Positions 1 to 11,633 are shown, counted from the first letter of the stretch. The stretch is DNA of 64,000 nucleotides from Archivesica marissinica (GCA_014843695.1 CM026386.1:11411814-11475813); one strand, 5' to 3'. Notes: a model not told the origin generated them from the letters alone. Translations and numbers: made by a program.

Positions 1-430
1 CCTTGAAAAGGCTGGAATCTGTGTAAGATAAGAATATATATATACATGTATGTGATTTTAAAATCAAAGCTATGCGGCTTAGATGTATATATAAGTGGCT
101 GTATGTTCTGGACATGAAATGTCGTGTAATAAAATGCTGGTTGTGAATTTACACTGAAATATCGGAAGGTTTTTATTAATATTTATTATATTAAAACAAT
201 GGTATCATTTTATCATAATTTGTATGCATATTATTTAACTATAGTTTAGTGTATAATTATTTTGCGTATTTTCGTTTCCTCTCTCTATCCTTTGTCACAT
301 CATCAAATGAATCATGTCTGTAGAATGTCGATGAATCGATGATTGATTTTCTTTGAAAAAATCTCTTAGAAAAGTTCTTAACACTTTCCCCACCTAGAAG
401 TCCTCTCGACACCATTACAAAATTACATAA
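1..430. other. AT-rich non-coding flank
   Basis: I see no gene, RNA or transposon end here. The short open frames on the minus strand are AT-rich and have no recognisable motif. Confidence 0.5.
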
Positions 431-434
431 AACA

Positions 435-668
435 TGCAACCCATAATCTCTGTAGAGGTGAGGTGACAAGCCATAGTCTATAGAGGTGAGCTGACAACCC
501 ATGGTCTCTGTAGAGGCGAGTTAAAAAGCCATGTTCTCTATAGAGGTGTGATAACAACCAATTGTCTCTATAGAGGTAAGATAACCTATCATCTCTTATA
601 GAGGTGTGATAACAACCCATGGTCTCTATAGAGGTGAAATAACCTATCATCTCTTATAGAGGTAAGAT
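435..668. repeat. Degenerate ~30-bp tandem array (about 8 units)
   Basis: Units share a core close to TCTCTATAGAGGTGAGATAA and alternate between two spacer versions (ACAACCCATG and CCTATCATC types). The core contains the small palindrome CTCTATAGAG. Open frames crossing the array on the minus strand are a by-product of the repeat. Confidence 0.8.
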
Positions 669-770
669 AGATGTGCTGACAGCGTTTCCATTATTATGTG
701 TATGAAGAGATAGCGGTCTATAAGCTTGTACTTTATCCTTCTCTACATTATAATTATACTACCTTCGTTT

Positions 771-985
771 ATTCTGTAGCATACGGATCCGTGTACTAGA
801 TATTACATATACTGGTTTGTACACTTCTGTAGTGTACGGATCCGTGTACTAGGTATTACATATACTGGTCTGTACACTTCTGTAGTGTACGGATCCGTGT
901 ACTAGGTATTACATATACTGGACTGTACACTTCTGTAGTGTACGGATCCGTGTACTAGGTATTACATATACTGGACTGTACACAC
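771..985. repeat. 53-bp tandem array (about 4 units)
   Basis: Each unit contains GTGTACGGATCCGTGTAC, which is nearly palindromic around the GGATCC site, followed by a TACATATACTGG segment. The second assembled copy of the region (from 10371) begins inside this array, which is where a short-read or noisy-read contig would be expected to break. Confidence 0.85.
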
Positions 986-1075
986 CCATCCATACATTTT
1001 CTGCAACGATAGCTGCTGGCTTTGTAGATATTTAATTACTGATTGTAGATGTAGCTGCAGAACTGTTGTGTTAGC

Positions 1076-1324
1076 TTAACCCTTCGCACGCAGGTGGCAG
1101 ATAAATATCACTTTTTGCAAACAGCATAGAGCCAGATCAGACGGTACAGAATGTGCCGTCTAATCAGGCTCTATGCTGTTTGCTATTCGCATAGTGGAGC
1201 TAAATCATTTGGCTGAATAGCAAACAACATAAATCGGTGGTCAGATGCGGCGTTACGCCATGGCTGATCTGGATCTATGTTGTTTGCAAATGTGATTTTA
1301 TTTACTCAGCAGGCAAAGGATTAA
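1076..1324. mobile_element. Double-hairpin MITE, copy 1
   Basis: The ends are inverted (AGCTTAACCCTTCGC against AGCTTAATCCTTTGCC). Inside are two adjacent hairpins whose arms all derive from one motif, GCAAACAGCATAGAGCC, used in alternating orientation. No coding sequence is present. Similar elements lie at 2179, 30332 and 36654. The family is non-autonomous, and a TA or TTAA target is suggested by the ends but not proven. Confidence 0.75.
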
Positions 1325-1547
1325 GCTTGTTGTTGGACAATTCCAGCTGTATATATTCCTACGTAATAAATTGCACTTTTAGCATTTGTTGGGGAATGAA
1401 AAATTTAGGCCGTTTATATTTTTTTATGTAGTCTTGTTTGTAATCTTCCAAGAGTTAAAATGTTATTTTCATATTCCCGAAAGACATTGTATTGAATGTA
1501 TTGTTGTCTTCAACCTCTTGCATTTGTGTGACAAATTGTTGGGAAAC
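1325..1547. other. Non-coding spacer
   Basis: This holds only short AT-rich open frames without motifs. I see nothing else. Confidence 0.4.
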
Positions 1548-1552
1548 ATCTG

Positions 1553-1850
1553 CAGGACTCATTCTAGGTCATAATTTTTGGGGGAATTGAGACGGCGCAC
1601 AATTGTATACTTATTGTGTTATTTAATAAATGTCAACAAAATCGGGTTAAAGCTCACAATTTGACAATTTTGAAAATAATGAGTGCATTATACCGGGTAA
1701 TGGGCCAGTGTATCTTACTGGACAATATATTTTATGAAAATTGTAAAATAATTTTATTTTTTTTAAAATGAAAAATGGGGCCCCCAAGAGGCGAGGTCAG
1801 TGTCCCTAGGGCGAATATTTCGCCCCAGTCGCCCTCTAGAATGAGCCCTG
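1553..1850. mobile_element. 298-bp MITE with 5-bp direct repeats (family Y)
   Basis: The left end CAGGACTCATTCTAG is the inverse of the right end CTAGAATGAGCCCTG. The flanking direct repeat is ATCTG (1548-1552 and 1851-1855). The inner ends hold GGGCGAATATTTCGCCC-type palindromes. Three further copies, at 31872, 34790 and 41627, each have their own 5-bp direct repeat. It has no coding capacity, and I could not assign the superfamily. Confidence 0.8.
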
Positions 1851-1855
1851 ATCTG

Positions 1856-2178
1856 CAGTTGTCTCTTTTTGTGCCACCAAACTAAATGTTTTATATAAGT
1901 TGCAGCTGGGAGTGTTTTTGGCATGTTATAGCTTGGAGTGTTAGAGTTGTTATTGCGTATAACTGTAGACTGTATTTATTCGGTTGCTTTAAACATTATT
2001 CGCATTGATTTTAACATTTAACATATACTATACACCTGAAAATGTGGATTGAATCGAAACCTATAAGATTATTGAAGTTCTACACATGTATATATTCCTG
2101 CTATGAACGTTTGATAACTGTTTCTATAGCAACAGTTTTTTATCTCGGCTATATGTGAAGACTGCAATTTTCAGTGCC
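1856..2178. other. Non-coding spacer
   Basis: AT-rich sequence; I see no gene or repeat boundary. Confidence 0.4.
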
Positions 2179-2360
2179 TTTAACCCGTAACCTGCCAATC
2201 ACAGACTCTATGCTGTTTGCTATTCGGATTGTGGAGCTAAAACACTTGTCTGAATAGCAACCAACATAGATCCTGATCAAACGTGGCGTTGCGCTGTGGC
2301 TGATCTGGATCTATATTGTTTGCACATTCCGTCCAATTTGTTTGGTGGGTTATGGGTTAA
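2179..2360. mobile_element. Double-hairpin MITE, internally deleted copy
   Basis: The ends are TTAACCCGTAACCTGCC and an inverted GTGGGTTATGGGTTAA. The first hairpin is reduced to one arm, and the second keeps its GCAACCAACATAGATCC-like arm and its complement. Confidence 0.7.
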
Positions 2361-2513
2361 CAGTAAATAAGGGAGTGTGGATTTATGGCTATTTCATCAC
2401 TGCTACTGTCAAATGGTAGTGTATATCAGATATATATCTATCTATAGTAACATTGTTCAATCAATATAAACAGGCAAATATAATGATCGTAAGAAGTGAC
2501 AAGTAGTGTTTAG

Positions 2514-2754
2514 GCTGTCCGATTAGCGCGCTCGCTTCTCACCAATGCAACCAGGGTTCGATCCTCGGACCAGGAAGTATGCAAGATGGTACGGTGGTCG
2601 TTAGATCGGACAGGTGGGTTTTCACCGGGTACTCCGGTTTCCTCCCACACGAATGATCACATTTACGCTTTCATCCGCACCAACGAGAGTGATTAATAGA
2701 AGTTGTTAGAACTTGCTTCGCAATCGTTGTAAAATAAATAGTTTAAAAAAAAAA
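2514..2754 (+). mobile_element. tRNA-derived SINE, family B (A-box deletion form)
   Basis: The head reads CTGTCCGATTAGCGCGCTCG and B box GGTTCGATCC follows. The body contains CCGGGTACTCCGGTTTCCTC, and the tail GAGAGTGATTAATAGAAGTTG ends in poly(A). Against the 29372 copy, about 11 bp of the A-box region (CAGTGGTTAGCA) is missing. A ~13-bp target duplication, AAGTAGTGTYTAG, flanks it. Confidence 0.9.
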
Positions 2755-2767
2755 AAGTAGTGTCTAG

Positions 2768-3251
2768 ACATCTCTAGTGTTCCAGTAGGCATGGATAATT
2801 TGATTCCATATCTGGTATTGTTATACGCCCGTTTGAAAAATGGGTCGTATTATGCATTCACCACTTGGGGGGTGGTCGACATCTACAATGATTTATTCAA
2901 TTCCTATCCAATCTTCACCAAACTTGCATTCAATGCGTGTTGGTATAATGTTTCAACCAAGTTTGTTAACCAGCTAGATTGGCCTGGTCACACCAGAGTT
3001 ATTGCCCTTGAATTGTCCAAATTCGTACTGTATGCTCTCTAACTAACAGTTTTTATCCAATCTTTACAAAACTACAACGGGAGTGTATTGTGGCCTTCAG
3101 TACTTTTTTATTTCAATATTAAATGAGATACCAAAATGTTCAATGTTGTTAGGCTTCATTTAATATGAAATATGTTGGCGTGCTGTAAAATCCAACCCCA
3201 AGATAAAATCATTATATTCTTTCCCCCATTTACCGCTTCACTGATTCTGTG
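2768..3251. other. Non-coding spacer before the 22-bp array
   Basis: An 83-codon frame at 2791-3042 (plus) has no recognisable domain and no splice context. I do not call it a gene. Confidence 0.4.
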
Positions 3252-4690
3252 TAACAGTTGCTGGGATTCTATGTTACTGGGATTCTGTCACTCTTGCTGG
3301 GATCTTATGCTACAGTTGCTAGGTTTCTATGCCACAGTTGCTGGCATCCTATGTTACACTTGCTGGCATTCTATATTACAGTTGCTGGCATTCTATATTA
3401 CAGTTGCTGGCATTCTATATTACAGTTGCTAGGTTTCTATGCCACAGTTGCTGGCATCCTATGTTACACTTGCTGGCATTCTATATTACAGTTGCTGCAT
3501 TCTATATTACAGTTGCTGGCATTCTATATTACAGTTGCTGGCATTCTATATTACAGTTGCTGGCATTCTATATTACAGTTGCTGGCATTCTATATTACAG
3601 TTGCTGGCATTCTATATTACAGTTGCTGGCATTCTATATTACAGTTGCTGGCATTCTAGGTTACTGTTGCTGGCATTCTATGTTACAGTTGCTAGCATTC
3701 TATGTTACAGTTGCTGGCATTCTATATTACAGTTGCTAGCATTCTATATTACAGTTGCTAGGTTTCTATGTTACAGTTGCTGGCATTCTATATTACAGTT
3801 GCTGGCATTCTATGTTACAGTTGCTAGCATTCTATATTACAGTTGCTAGGTTTCTATGCCACAGTTGCTGGCATTCTATGTTACACTTGCTGGCATTCTA
3901 TATTACAGTTGCTGGCATTCTATATTACAGTTGCTGGCATTCTATATTACAGTTGCTGGCATTCTATATTACAGTTGCTGGCATTCTATATTACAGTTGC
4001 TAGGTTTCTATGTTACAGTTGCTGGCATTCTATATTACAGTTGCTGGCATTCTATATTACAGTTGCTAGCATTCTATATTACAGTTGCTAGGTTCTATGT
4101 TACAGTTGCTGGCATTCTATATTACAGTTGCTGGCATTCTATGTTACAGTTGCTGGCATTCTATATTACAGTTGCTGGCATTCTATATTACAGTTGCTGG
4201 CATTCTATGTTACAGTTGCTAGCATTCTATGTTACAGTTGCTAGGTTTCTATGCCACAGTTGCTGGCATTCTATGTTACAGTTGCTGGCATTCTATGTTA
4301 CAGTTGCTAGCATTCTATGTTACAGTTGCTAGGTTTCTATGCCACAGTTGCTGGCATTCTATATTACAGTTTCTATGTTACAGTTGCTGGCATTCTATGT
4401 TACAGTTGCTGGCATTCTATGTTACAGTTGCTAGGTTTCTATGCCATAGTTGCTGGCATTCTATATTACAGTTGCTAGGTTTCTATGTTACAGTTGCTGG
4501 CATTCTATGCCACAGTTGCTGGCATTCTATATTACAGTTGCTGGCATTCTATATTACAGTTGCTGGCATTCTATATTACAGTTGCTGGCATTCTATATTA
4601 CAGTTGCTGGCATTCTATATTACAGTTGCTGGCATTCTATGCCACAGTTGCTGGCATCCTATATTACACTTGCTGGCATTCTATGTTACA
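3252..4690. repeat. 22-bp minisatellite, about 65 units
   Basis: The unit core is ACAGTTGCTGGCATTCTATA followed by TT. Variants exchange GGCATTC for AGGTTTC and ATATTAC for ATGCCAC, in higher-order blocks. Because 22 is not a multiple of three and no phase has a stop, all three plus frames stay open and give Ile/Leu/Cys/Tyr-rich translations. This is not a gene. Copy 2 differs by about +24 and -66 bp, so the locus varies in length. Confidence 0.95.
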
Positions 4691-5029
4691 TATGAGGAGG
4701 TTTATAATACTTGCTGTTTATACAATACGCATACATGTATAGAATGTTATGTCATACACAAGTTGATTTTTGTTGTGATTAGGGAATATTTAAAGGCGTT
4801 TAATTATTACTTGATGTATACAATCTTTTTATTAAACATTTACATTACTGTATATGATGTATATTTTCTGGTAACTCGCATATTTAAGAGAAAAGAATCA
4901 GGGTTGTTAGACTTATTGTTAACTGTAAATAAAATATTACTTTGAATAGAGATGTTTTCAACACGTGACAACTGTTTTATGATTGGCCTTACGTTATATA
5001 CATGTAGTGCACACTAAATAACTATAGAT
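4691..5029. other. AT-rich spacer between arrays
   Basis: An open frame continues out of the 22-bp array to 4945, but its composition is simply AT-rich. No gene is supported. Confidence 0.4.
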
Positions 5030-5341
5030 AGAGGGAGAAATAGGTCTCCTACGCTAGGGAGAAATAGGTCTCCTACGCTAGGGAGAAATAGGTCTCGTAT
5101 GCTAGGGAGAAATAGGTCTCCTATGCTAGCGAGAAATAGGTCTCCTATGCTAGCGAGAAATAGGTCTCCTATGCTAGGGAGAAATAGGTCTCCTATGCTA
5201 GGGAGAAATAGGTCTCCTATGCTAGCGAGAAATAGGTCTCCTATGCTAGCGAGAAATAGGTCTCCTACGCTAGGGAGAAATAGGTCTCCTATGCTAGGGA
5301 GAAATAGGTCTCCTACGCTAGGGAGAAATAGGTCTCCTACG
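5030..5341. repeat. 24-bp minisatellite, about 13 units
   Basis: The unit core is GGGAGAAATAGGTCTCCTAT plus GCTA. Each unit holds an inverted GGAGA..TCTCC pair. The 24-bp length keeps frames open on both strands (MLGRNRSP-type repeats on plus). It abuts a 5'-truncated SINE B. The second assembled copy has two fewer units. Confidence 0.95.
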
Positions 5342-5533
5342 CACGCTCGCTTCTCATCAATGCAACCCGGGTTCGATCCTCGGACCGGGAAGTATGTGAG
5401 ATGGTACGGTGATCGCAAGATTGGTTTTCTCCGGGTACTCCGGTTTCCTCCCATACGAATGACCACATTTACACTTTCATCCGCAACAATGAGAGTGATT
5501 AATATAAGTTGTTAAAACTTGCTTCGCAATCTA
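5342..5533 (+). mobile_element. SINE B, 5'-truncated at the array junction
   Basis: This starts at CACGCTCGCTTCTCATCAAT, lacking the first part of the tRNA-like head. B box GGTTCGATCC, the body and the GAGAGTGATTAATATAAG tail are retained. The 24-bp array runs directly into its truncated head. Confidence 0.85.
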
Positions 5534-5870
5534 CCTAAGCTATAAGTTACCCCAATTCTCAGTTAAGGGAGAAATTCTCAGTTAAGGGAGAATTATATCC
5601 TTTGGAATAGTTATTTGAAACTTACGTCATATCTTCTAGCTACTCCCTAATTAATAACTACTATCTATTGAAGTTCTGGTGTAAACTTAAAATCAATCAT
5701 CTGTATTAAGTTTCATTTCCTTTCCTTTTAACAGATCAAAAAATTCATTCAGGTTGGATAATGTAAAACACTATCATTTCGTAAACACTTGATTTCATGA
5801 TTTTCACTATTTTGAACACTTTCATATAAGCATTCTTTAAACGTATATAGGGACCTTTGTGCCAGCCCGT
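5534..5870. other. Non-coding spacer with short duplication
   Basis: A 17-bp direct repeat, TCTCAGTTAAGGGAGAA, lies near 5560-5592. No gene is seen. Confidence 0.5.
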
Positions 5871-6070
5871 GTTTGCAATACGTCACTGAGGAGCACCCTG
5901 GATATATACCGCCTACGGAGCGGAGGTCAAATGTTCGAACCTCATCAGGGGGTTCGTTCTGATATGGCCGGTTGGTGAGCCGCCATCTAGTTAAATAATG
6001 GTTACCGATTGCCTACCAGCCTGGCACCTGGCATACAAGCATAGGATTCGGGAAGTACTGATGTTCATAA
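5871..6070 (+). mobile_element. Possible tRNA-derived SINE, family F
   Basis: A tRNA-like head has a B-box-like ATGTTCGAACCTC. It is followed by a ~120-bp body (GGCCGGTTGGTGAGCCGCCA, ACCAGCCTGGCACCTGGC) and a short A-run near 6068. The only other copy is the duplicate at 15236. The family call rests on the B box and the A-run. Confidence 0.45.
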
Positions 6071-6724
6071 AAAAAAGGTGTCTCAGAAGTCAGAAATGGC
6101 TGGCCCTTTAAATAGGGGTGACACTATAATAAACAAACACTACTTTATTTTACAACCTTGATATAAAAATATGTTTCAACCACCGGAACACATCCTTTTT
6201 CTGTTGCTATTATGCATGTTTCATTTATAAACAGCAGACAAGGTAAATATTTTTGTATTGACTCAAACTTTTGATACAATGTCAATATTTTCGGATATAA
6301 CTCTCGGACACTATTATTCACGAGAATCTTGAATTCACGATCATCTTAAGAGCACAGATATTAGCGAAATATAAATGCTCGCGAATTAATAGTGTTCTAC
6401 AGTAAATCAATCCAATCTGGTTTCTTGTCGGATTTTATCCAATCCGGTTGTACTGAAATCTGTGCATACATTTTCGAGGTTATCTGTACCATGAAATGCA
6501 TTTATCATTAAGTATGCCATATTGTATGTTAATCCCACATGTGTGTATAAAGTGTATATTTAAACTGTAGTCTTTCAGATCTGTGTTAATATATATATAT
6601 CACAAACTGAAAGTGTTAGACCTTTATAAAAATTATATTTTAAGATTTGTCTCGCCTGAAATAAACATGGGGGAAGATGTATTGCCTTTACTGCAAGTCC
6701 CGTTTATGCAGCACATTCCCAAAT
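6071..6724. other. Non-coding spacer
   Basis: AT-rich sequence with no gene seen. A 74-codon open frame starting at 6583 runs into the foldback element and has no motif. Confidence 0.4.
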
Positions 6725-7232
6725 ATGCACTCGACAAAATTGCCAATCGGTCAACATGGCCCGGAGGTTATAAAACTTTTCTCAGAACTCTAACCCACGT
6801 GATTTGATTGGTCGATTCTGATGTTTACACTCATCTGAACCAATCAGCAGCTTGAGAAATATTTTATAATCTCGGAACTCTACATTATTTGGAGCAAATT
6901 AATAACCATATACCGGTACATAATTATGTAATATCAATATTCATATCTTATTTGATTTCAGATTTGTTTGCAAAGAATTGCTGTATTTAGATATCTGGAA
7001 TCAAAATGTATTGAATGACAATACGGAAATATTTATATTGTATTATTATTAGTCTAACTCCAAATATTATAAAACACCAGGCACTGAGGATATAAAACTT
7101 TTCTCAAACTCAAGTGATCCGATTGGTTGATTCTGAGTGTTACTGTCAGCTGCACCAATCGGAAGCTCGAGATAGGAGAAAAGTGTTATAACCTCGAGCC
7201 TGGTGACCGATTAGGAATTTTGTCGAGTGTAT
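6725..7232. mobile_element. Foldback element with ~60-bp inverted ends
   Basis: The left end ATGCACTCGACAAAATTGCC and the inverse of the right end, ATACACTCGACAAAATTCCT, match. The match continues through AATCGGTCA and GAGGTTATAAAACTTTTCTC for about 60 bp. The inner part repeats the GATTGGTTGATTCTGA / CCAATC motif twice. A shorter relative is at 36485-36600. No coding sequence is present. Confidence 0.65.
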
Positions 7233-8405
7233 AGTACCGGTATACAATGAACTTGTAATGTATAATTGCGCAAGGCAAAATTTTTAATTATTTGTATTAT
7301 AATTGCAGTTATTTTCCAGAAATTGTGTAACTTTCCTCAATTATCTTCGAACATCTGTCATAGCTTTGGATAATCACACAATGCCAGTGTTATGGTCTGA
7401 ACACTTACGCCTGCATCTTTTACAGTTTTCCGTTGTAATTCGCCAAGTTCGTTTTTGGCGGAAAAAATCCTCGCATATTACAATTTTTACAGTTTTCAGG
7501 CAGGGTTTCCGTTGTAATTCGCCAAGTTCGTTTTTGGCGAATTTTTTTTAAAAAGTGGCGGGGGGGGGGGGAATCCTCTCGTATTACAATTTTTATATTT
7601 CTCTAAAATCCCATAAACTTACAATTTTTATATTTCTCTAAAATCCCATAAACACATTCTATGCAAATCTCTGAGGTGTGGAATACACACGCCAAGTGTC
7701 ATAAACCGCGCATGTAAACACCTGGGCTGCACAGGGATCAATTAGCGGTTTAACCAGTAATGTCGAGTGTTTATTGGAGTCTGTTTAATGTAACCCCCCC
7801 CCCCGGTCTTATCACTTTGTCCCGGTACAAATTTGACTTTCCTGAATCAGCATGTGTGAATGTCAATTGTGAATGAAAACCTGTATTTTTATATCGATGT
7901 GAAACAAGAATGTTCGGTCCACTGGTACCATATAATCCAAATTGGGTTAATGTAATTAAAATGCAATAACTGCCTTCAAATTTGGTTAATATGGTCAGCT
8001 TGTTAAAATTCTATTTCCTGTTTGCGCATTTATACAAACATCGCTGCCATGAAAAGGGGAGACAATTCTGCGCAAATTCCTTGTATTACGATTATTCTAA
8101 ATTTGTAGCTTTCTTCTACAATTTGTAATCTTTTCTTTTTAAAATAAAACACTATCTTATAAATAGTCCGACTTCGGTGTCGTTGTGTTCACCCAGGCAG
8201 AGCTCACAAGTTTAAGTATCGGAACTCGACACCAAGGTGGTGCTGTGGTCGACTGAACTAACAGTACCAATTGCAACACAGGATGTCAACCCCGGACGGA
8301 GATTTTCGAAATAATATCCCCCAAGGTGGCTTGTACCGTGCATGCAACAGATCCAGAGGACCTAATTAATGAGAGTGAAAACGTACAGAAATTAGATTGC
8401 ACAGA
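7233..8405. other. Non-coding spacer with homopolymers and small repeats
   Basis: The segment 7430-7655 is degenerately duplicated. It contains a perfect 10-bp-arm hairpin (AATTCGCCAA / TTGGCGAATT, 7516-7543), a run of about 13 G near 7560 and a ~34-bp direct repeat (ACAATTTTTATATTTCTCTA). A run of about 12 C lies near 7796. The plus frame before the next array (from about 8283) reads protein-like for ~40 codons but has no recognisable domain. Confidence 0.5.
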
Positions 8406-9092
8406 CATTGAAGTTTGTTTGCAGGAAGGCAGCTCCCTTGAAACGTGTTTGCAGGAAGGCAGCTCCCTTGAAGCTTGTTTACAGGAAGGCAGCTCCCTTG
8501 AAGCTTGTTTACAGGAAGGCAGCTCCCTTGAAACGTGTTTGCAGGAAGGCAGCTCCCTTGAAGTTTGTTTACAGGAAGGCAGCTCCCTTGAAGTTTGTTT
8601 ACAGGAAGACAGCTCCCTTGAAGTTTGTTTGCAGGAAGGCAGCTCCCTTGAAGTTTGTTTACAGGAAGGCAGCTCCCTTGAAGCTTGTTTGCAGGAAGGC
8701 AGCTCCCTTGAAGTTTGTTTGCAGGAAGGCAGCTCCCTTGAAGCTTGTTTACAGGAAGGCAGCTCCCTTGAAGTTTGTTTGCAGGAAGGCAGCTCCCTTG
8801 AAGCTTGTTTGCAGGAAGGCAGCTCCCTTGAAGTTTGTTTGCAGGAAGGCAGCTCCCTTGAAGTTTTTTTGCAGGAAGGCAGCTCCCTTGAAGTTTTTTT
8901 GCAGGAAGGCAGCTCCCTTGAAAGTTTGTTTGCAGGAAGGCAGCTCCCTTGAAGTTTGTTTGCAGGAAGGCAGCTCCCTTGAAGTTTGTTTGCAGGAAGG
9001 CAGCTTCCTTGGAAGTTTGTTTGCAGGAAGGCAGCTCCCTTGAAGTTTGTTTGCAGGAACGCCACACCCTTGGAAGTTTGTTTGCAGGAAGT
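8406..9092. repeat. 30-bp minisatellite, about 23 units
   Basis: The unit core is GAAGTTTGTTTGCAGGAAGG, then CAGCTCCCTT. The 30-bp length and lack of stops leave frames open on both strands (for example EVCLQEGSSL repeats on plus). An extra A near 8923 shifts the plus frame and no family is recognised, so I treat it as non-coding. Both assembled copies have the same length here. Confidence 0.9.
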
Positions 9093-9370
9093 CGGACATA
9101 ATTCAACAAGATTGCATTGTGACATAAGCTCACACATAATGTCATGTGGAGCAGTATTTACAGAGTATTATGTGGAGTTACGCCCAATTGCTATTTACAA
9201 GCTCTGATCTTAAAACAGGCAGTGTCCATGTCAATGTGGAGTGCTAGTAACAGTATTGTACTCGAACATTGGCTCGTCTGTCGTACAGATGAAGTCAACA
9301 TTTATAAAAGATCCAGTCAAATCTGTTTGAGATGTTGGAAGATATTTCTACAGAAGAAGAGACGAGTTTC
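9093..9370. other. Unique sequence up to the contig end
   Basis: This is identical to 18458-18735. A plus frame reading MLEDISTEEETSF continues past the gap in copy 2 and ends after about 40 codons. That is too little to call a gene. Confidence 0.4.
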
Positions 9371-10370
9371 NNNNNNNNNNNNNNNNNNNNNNNNNNNNNN
9401 NNNNNNNNNNNNNNNNNNNNNNNNNNNNNNNNNNNNNNNNNNNNNNNNNNNNNNNNNNNNNNNNNNNNNNNNNNNNNNNNNNNNNNNNNNNNNNNNNNNN
9501 NNNNNNNNNNNNNNNNNNNNNNNNNNNNNNNNNNNNNNNNNNNNNNNNNNNNNNNNNNNNNNNNNNNNNNNNNNNNNNNNNNNNNNNNNNNNNNNNNNNN
9601 NNNNNNNNNNNNNNNNNNNNNNNNNNNNNNNNNNNNNNNNNNNNNNNNNNNNNNNNNNNNNNNNNNNNNNNNNNNNNNNNNNNNNNNNNNNNNNNNNNNN
9701 NNNNNNNNNNNNNNNNNNNNNNNNNNNNNNNNNNNNNNNNNNNNNNNNNNNNNNNNNNNNNNNNNNNNNNNNNNNNNNNNNNNNNNNNNNNNNNNNNNNN
9801 NNNNNNNNNNNNNNNNNNNNNNNNNNNNNNNNNNNNNNNNNNNNNNNNNNNNNNNNNNNNNNNNNNNNNNNNNNNNNNNNNNNNNNNNNNNNNNNNNNNN
9901 NNNNNNNNNNNNNNNNNNNNNNNNNNNNNNNNNNNNNNNNNNNNNNNNNNNNNNNNNNNNNNNNNNNNNNNNNNNNNNNNNNNNNNNNNNNNNNNNNNNN
10001 NNNNNNNNNNNNNNNNNNNNNNNNNNNNNNNNNNNNNNNNNNNNNNNNNNNNNNNNNNNNNNNNNNNNNNNNNNNNNNNNNNNNNNNNNNNNNNNNNNNN
10101 NNNNNNNNNNNNNNNNNNNNNNNNNNNNNNNNNNNNNNNNNNNNNNNNNNNNNNNNNNNNNNNNNNNNNNNNNNNNNNNNNNNNNNNNNNNNNNNNNNNN
10201 NNNNNNNNNNNNNNNNNNNNNNNNNNNNNNNNNNNNNNNNNNNNNNNNNNNNNNNNNNNNNNNNNNNNNNNNNNNNNNNNNNNNNNNNNNNNNNNNNNNN
10301 NNNNNNNNNNNNNNNNNNNNNNNNNNNNNNNNNNNNNNNNNNNNNNNNNNNNNNNNNNNNNNNNNNNNNN
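9371..10370. other. Assembly gap of exactly 1000 N
   Basis: The round length marks a placeholder rather than a measured gap. The flanks duplicate one another, so the true distance may be negative (an overlap). Confidence 0.98.
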
Positions 10371-10530
10371 TACTGGACTGTACACTTCTGTAGTGTACGG
10401 ATCCGTGTACTAGGTATTACATATACTGGACTGTACACACCCATCCATACATTTTCTGCAACGATAGCTGCTGGCTTTGTAGATATTTAATTACTGATTG
10501 TAGATGTAGCTGCAGAACTGTTGTGTTAGC

Positions 10531-10779
10531 TTAACCCTTCGCACGCAGGTGGCAGATAAATATCACTTTTTGCAAACAGCATAGAGCCAGATCAGACGGT
10601 ACAGAATGTGCCGTCTAATCAGGCTCTATGCTGTTTGCTATTCGCATAGTGGAGCTAAATCATTTGGCTGAATAGCAAACAACATAAATCGGTGGTCAGA
10701 TGCGGCGTTACGCCATGGCTGATCTGGATCTATGTTGTTTGCAAATGTGATTTTATTTACTCAGCAGGCAAAGGATTAA
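10531..10779. mobile_element. Double-hairpin MITE (copy 2 of 1076-1324)
   Basis: Same element as 1076-1324 within the duplicated segment. Confidence 0.75.
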
Positions 10780-11007
10780 GCTTGTTGTTGGACAATTCCA
10801 GCTGTATATATTCCTACGTAATAAATTGCACTTTTAGCATTTGTTGGGGAATGAAAAATTTAGGCCGTTTATATTTTTTTATGAAGTCTTGTTTGTAATC
10901 TTCCAAGAGTTAAAATGTTATTTTCATATTCCCGAAAGACATTGTATTGAATGTATTGTTGTCTTCAACCTCTTGCATTTGTGTGACAAATTGTTGGGAA
11001 ACATCTG

Positions 11008-11305
11008 CAGGACTCATTCTAGGTCATAATTTTTGGGGGAATTGAGACGGCGCACAATTGTATACTTATTGTGTTATTTAATAAATGTCAACAAAATCGG
11101 GTTAAAGCTCACAATTTGACAATTTTGAAAATAATGAGTGCATTATACCGGGTAATGGGCCAGTGTATCTTACTGGACAATATATTTTATGAAAATTGTA
11201 AAATAATTTTATTTTTTTTAAAATGAAAAATGGGGCCCCCAAGAGGCGAGGTCAGTGTCCCTAGGGCGAATATTTCGCCCCAGTCGCCCTCTAGAATGAG
11301 CCCTG
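11008..11305. mobile_element. MITE family Y (copy 2 of 1553-1850)
   Basis: Same inverted ends and the same ATCTG direct repeats as at 1553-1850. It is a duplicate, not an independent insertion. Confidence 0.8.
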
Positions 11306-11633
11306 ATCTGCAGTTGTCTCTTTTTGTGCCACCAAACTAAATGTTTTATATAAGTTGCAGCTGGGAGTGTTTTTGGCATGTTATAGCTTGGAGTGTTAGA
11401 GTTGTTATTGCGTATAACTGTAGACTGTATTTATTCGGTTGCTTTAAACATTATTCGCATTGATTTTAACATTTAACATATACTATACACCTGAAAATGT
11501 GGATTGAATCGAAACCTATAAGATTATTGAAGTTCTACACATGTATATATTCCTGCTATGAACGTTTGATAACTGTTTCTATAGCAACAGTTTTTTATCT
11601 CGGCTATATGTGAAGACTGCAATTTTCAGTGCC

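Larger units (their letters stand above)
916..9370. repeat. Copy 1 of an 8.4 kb duplicated segment
   Basis: This segment matches 10371-18735 almost base for base. The offset is 9455 at the left and 9365 at the right. The change is explained by array length differences: net 42 bp in the 22-bp array and 48 bp in the 24-bp array. I noticed only about five single-base differences outside arrays. Copy 1 ends exactly at the N gap and copy 2 begins exactly after it. This is best read as two contig ends that overlap in reality. Confidence 0.9.

Noticed and set aside
2791..3042. 83-codon frame as a small gene (also 12246-12497)
   Set aside because: No recognisable domain, no conserved neighbour or splice signal, and only the duplicated copy matches.
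3258..4945. Long Ile/Leu/Cys-rich open frames (82-238 codons) in three plus frames, also 12713-14358
   Set aside because: They are translations of the 22-bp array, which has no stop in any phase. No start, splice or family evidence.
8166..9098. A transposon bounded by GTCCGACTTC and GAAGTCGGAC
   Set aside because: Only 10 bp matches, there is no target duplication, and the interior is mostly array. Chance is possible.
8286..9207. Open frames with EVCLQEGSSL, KAAPLKFVCR or SCKQTSRELP repeats on both strands, also 17651-18572
   Set aside because: They are by-products of the 30-bp array. Five overlapping frames are open at once and a single-base insertion shifts the best plus frame.
9144..10490. 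Open frames of 345-448 codons across the N gap
   Set aside because: They consist almost entirely of unknown bases.
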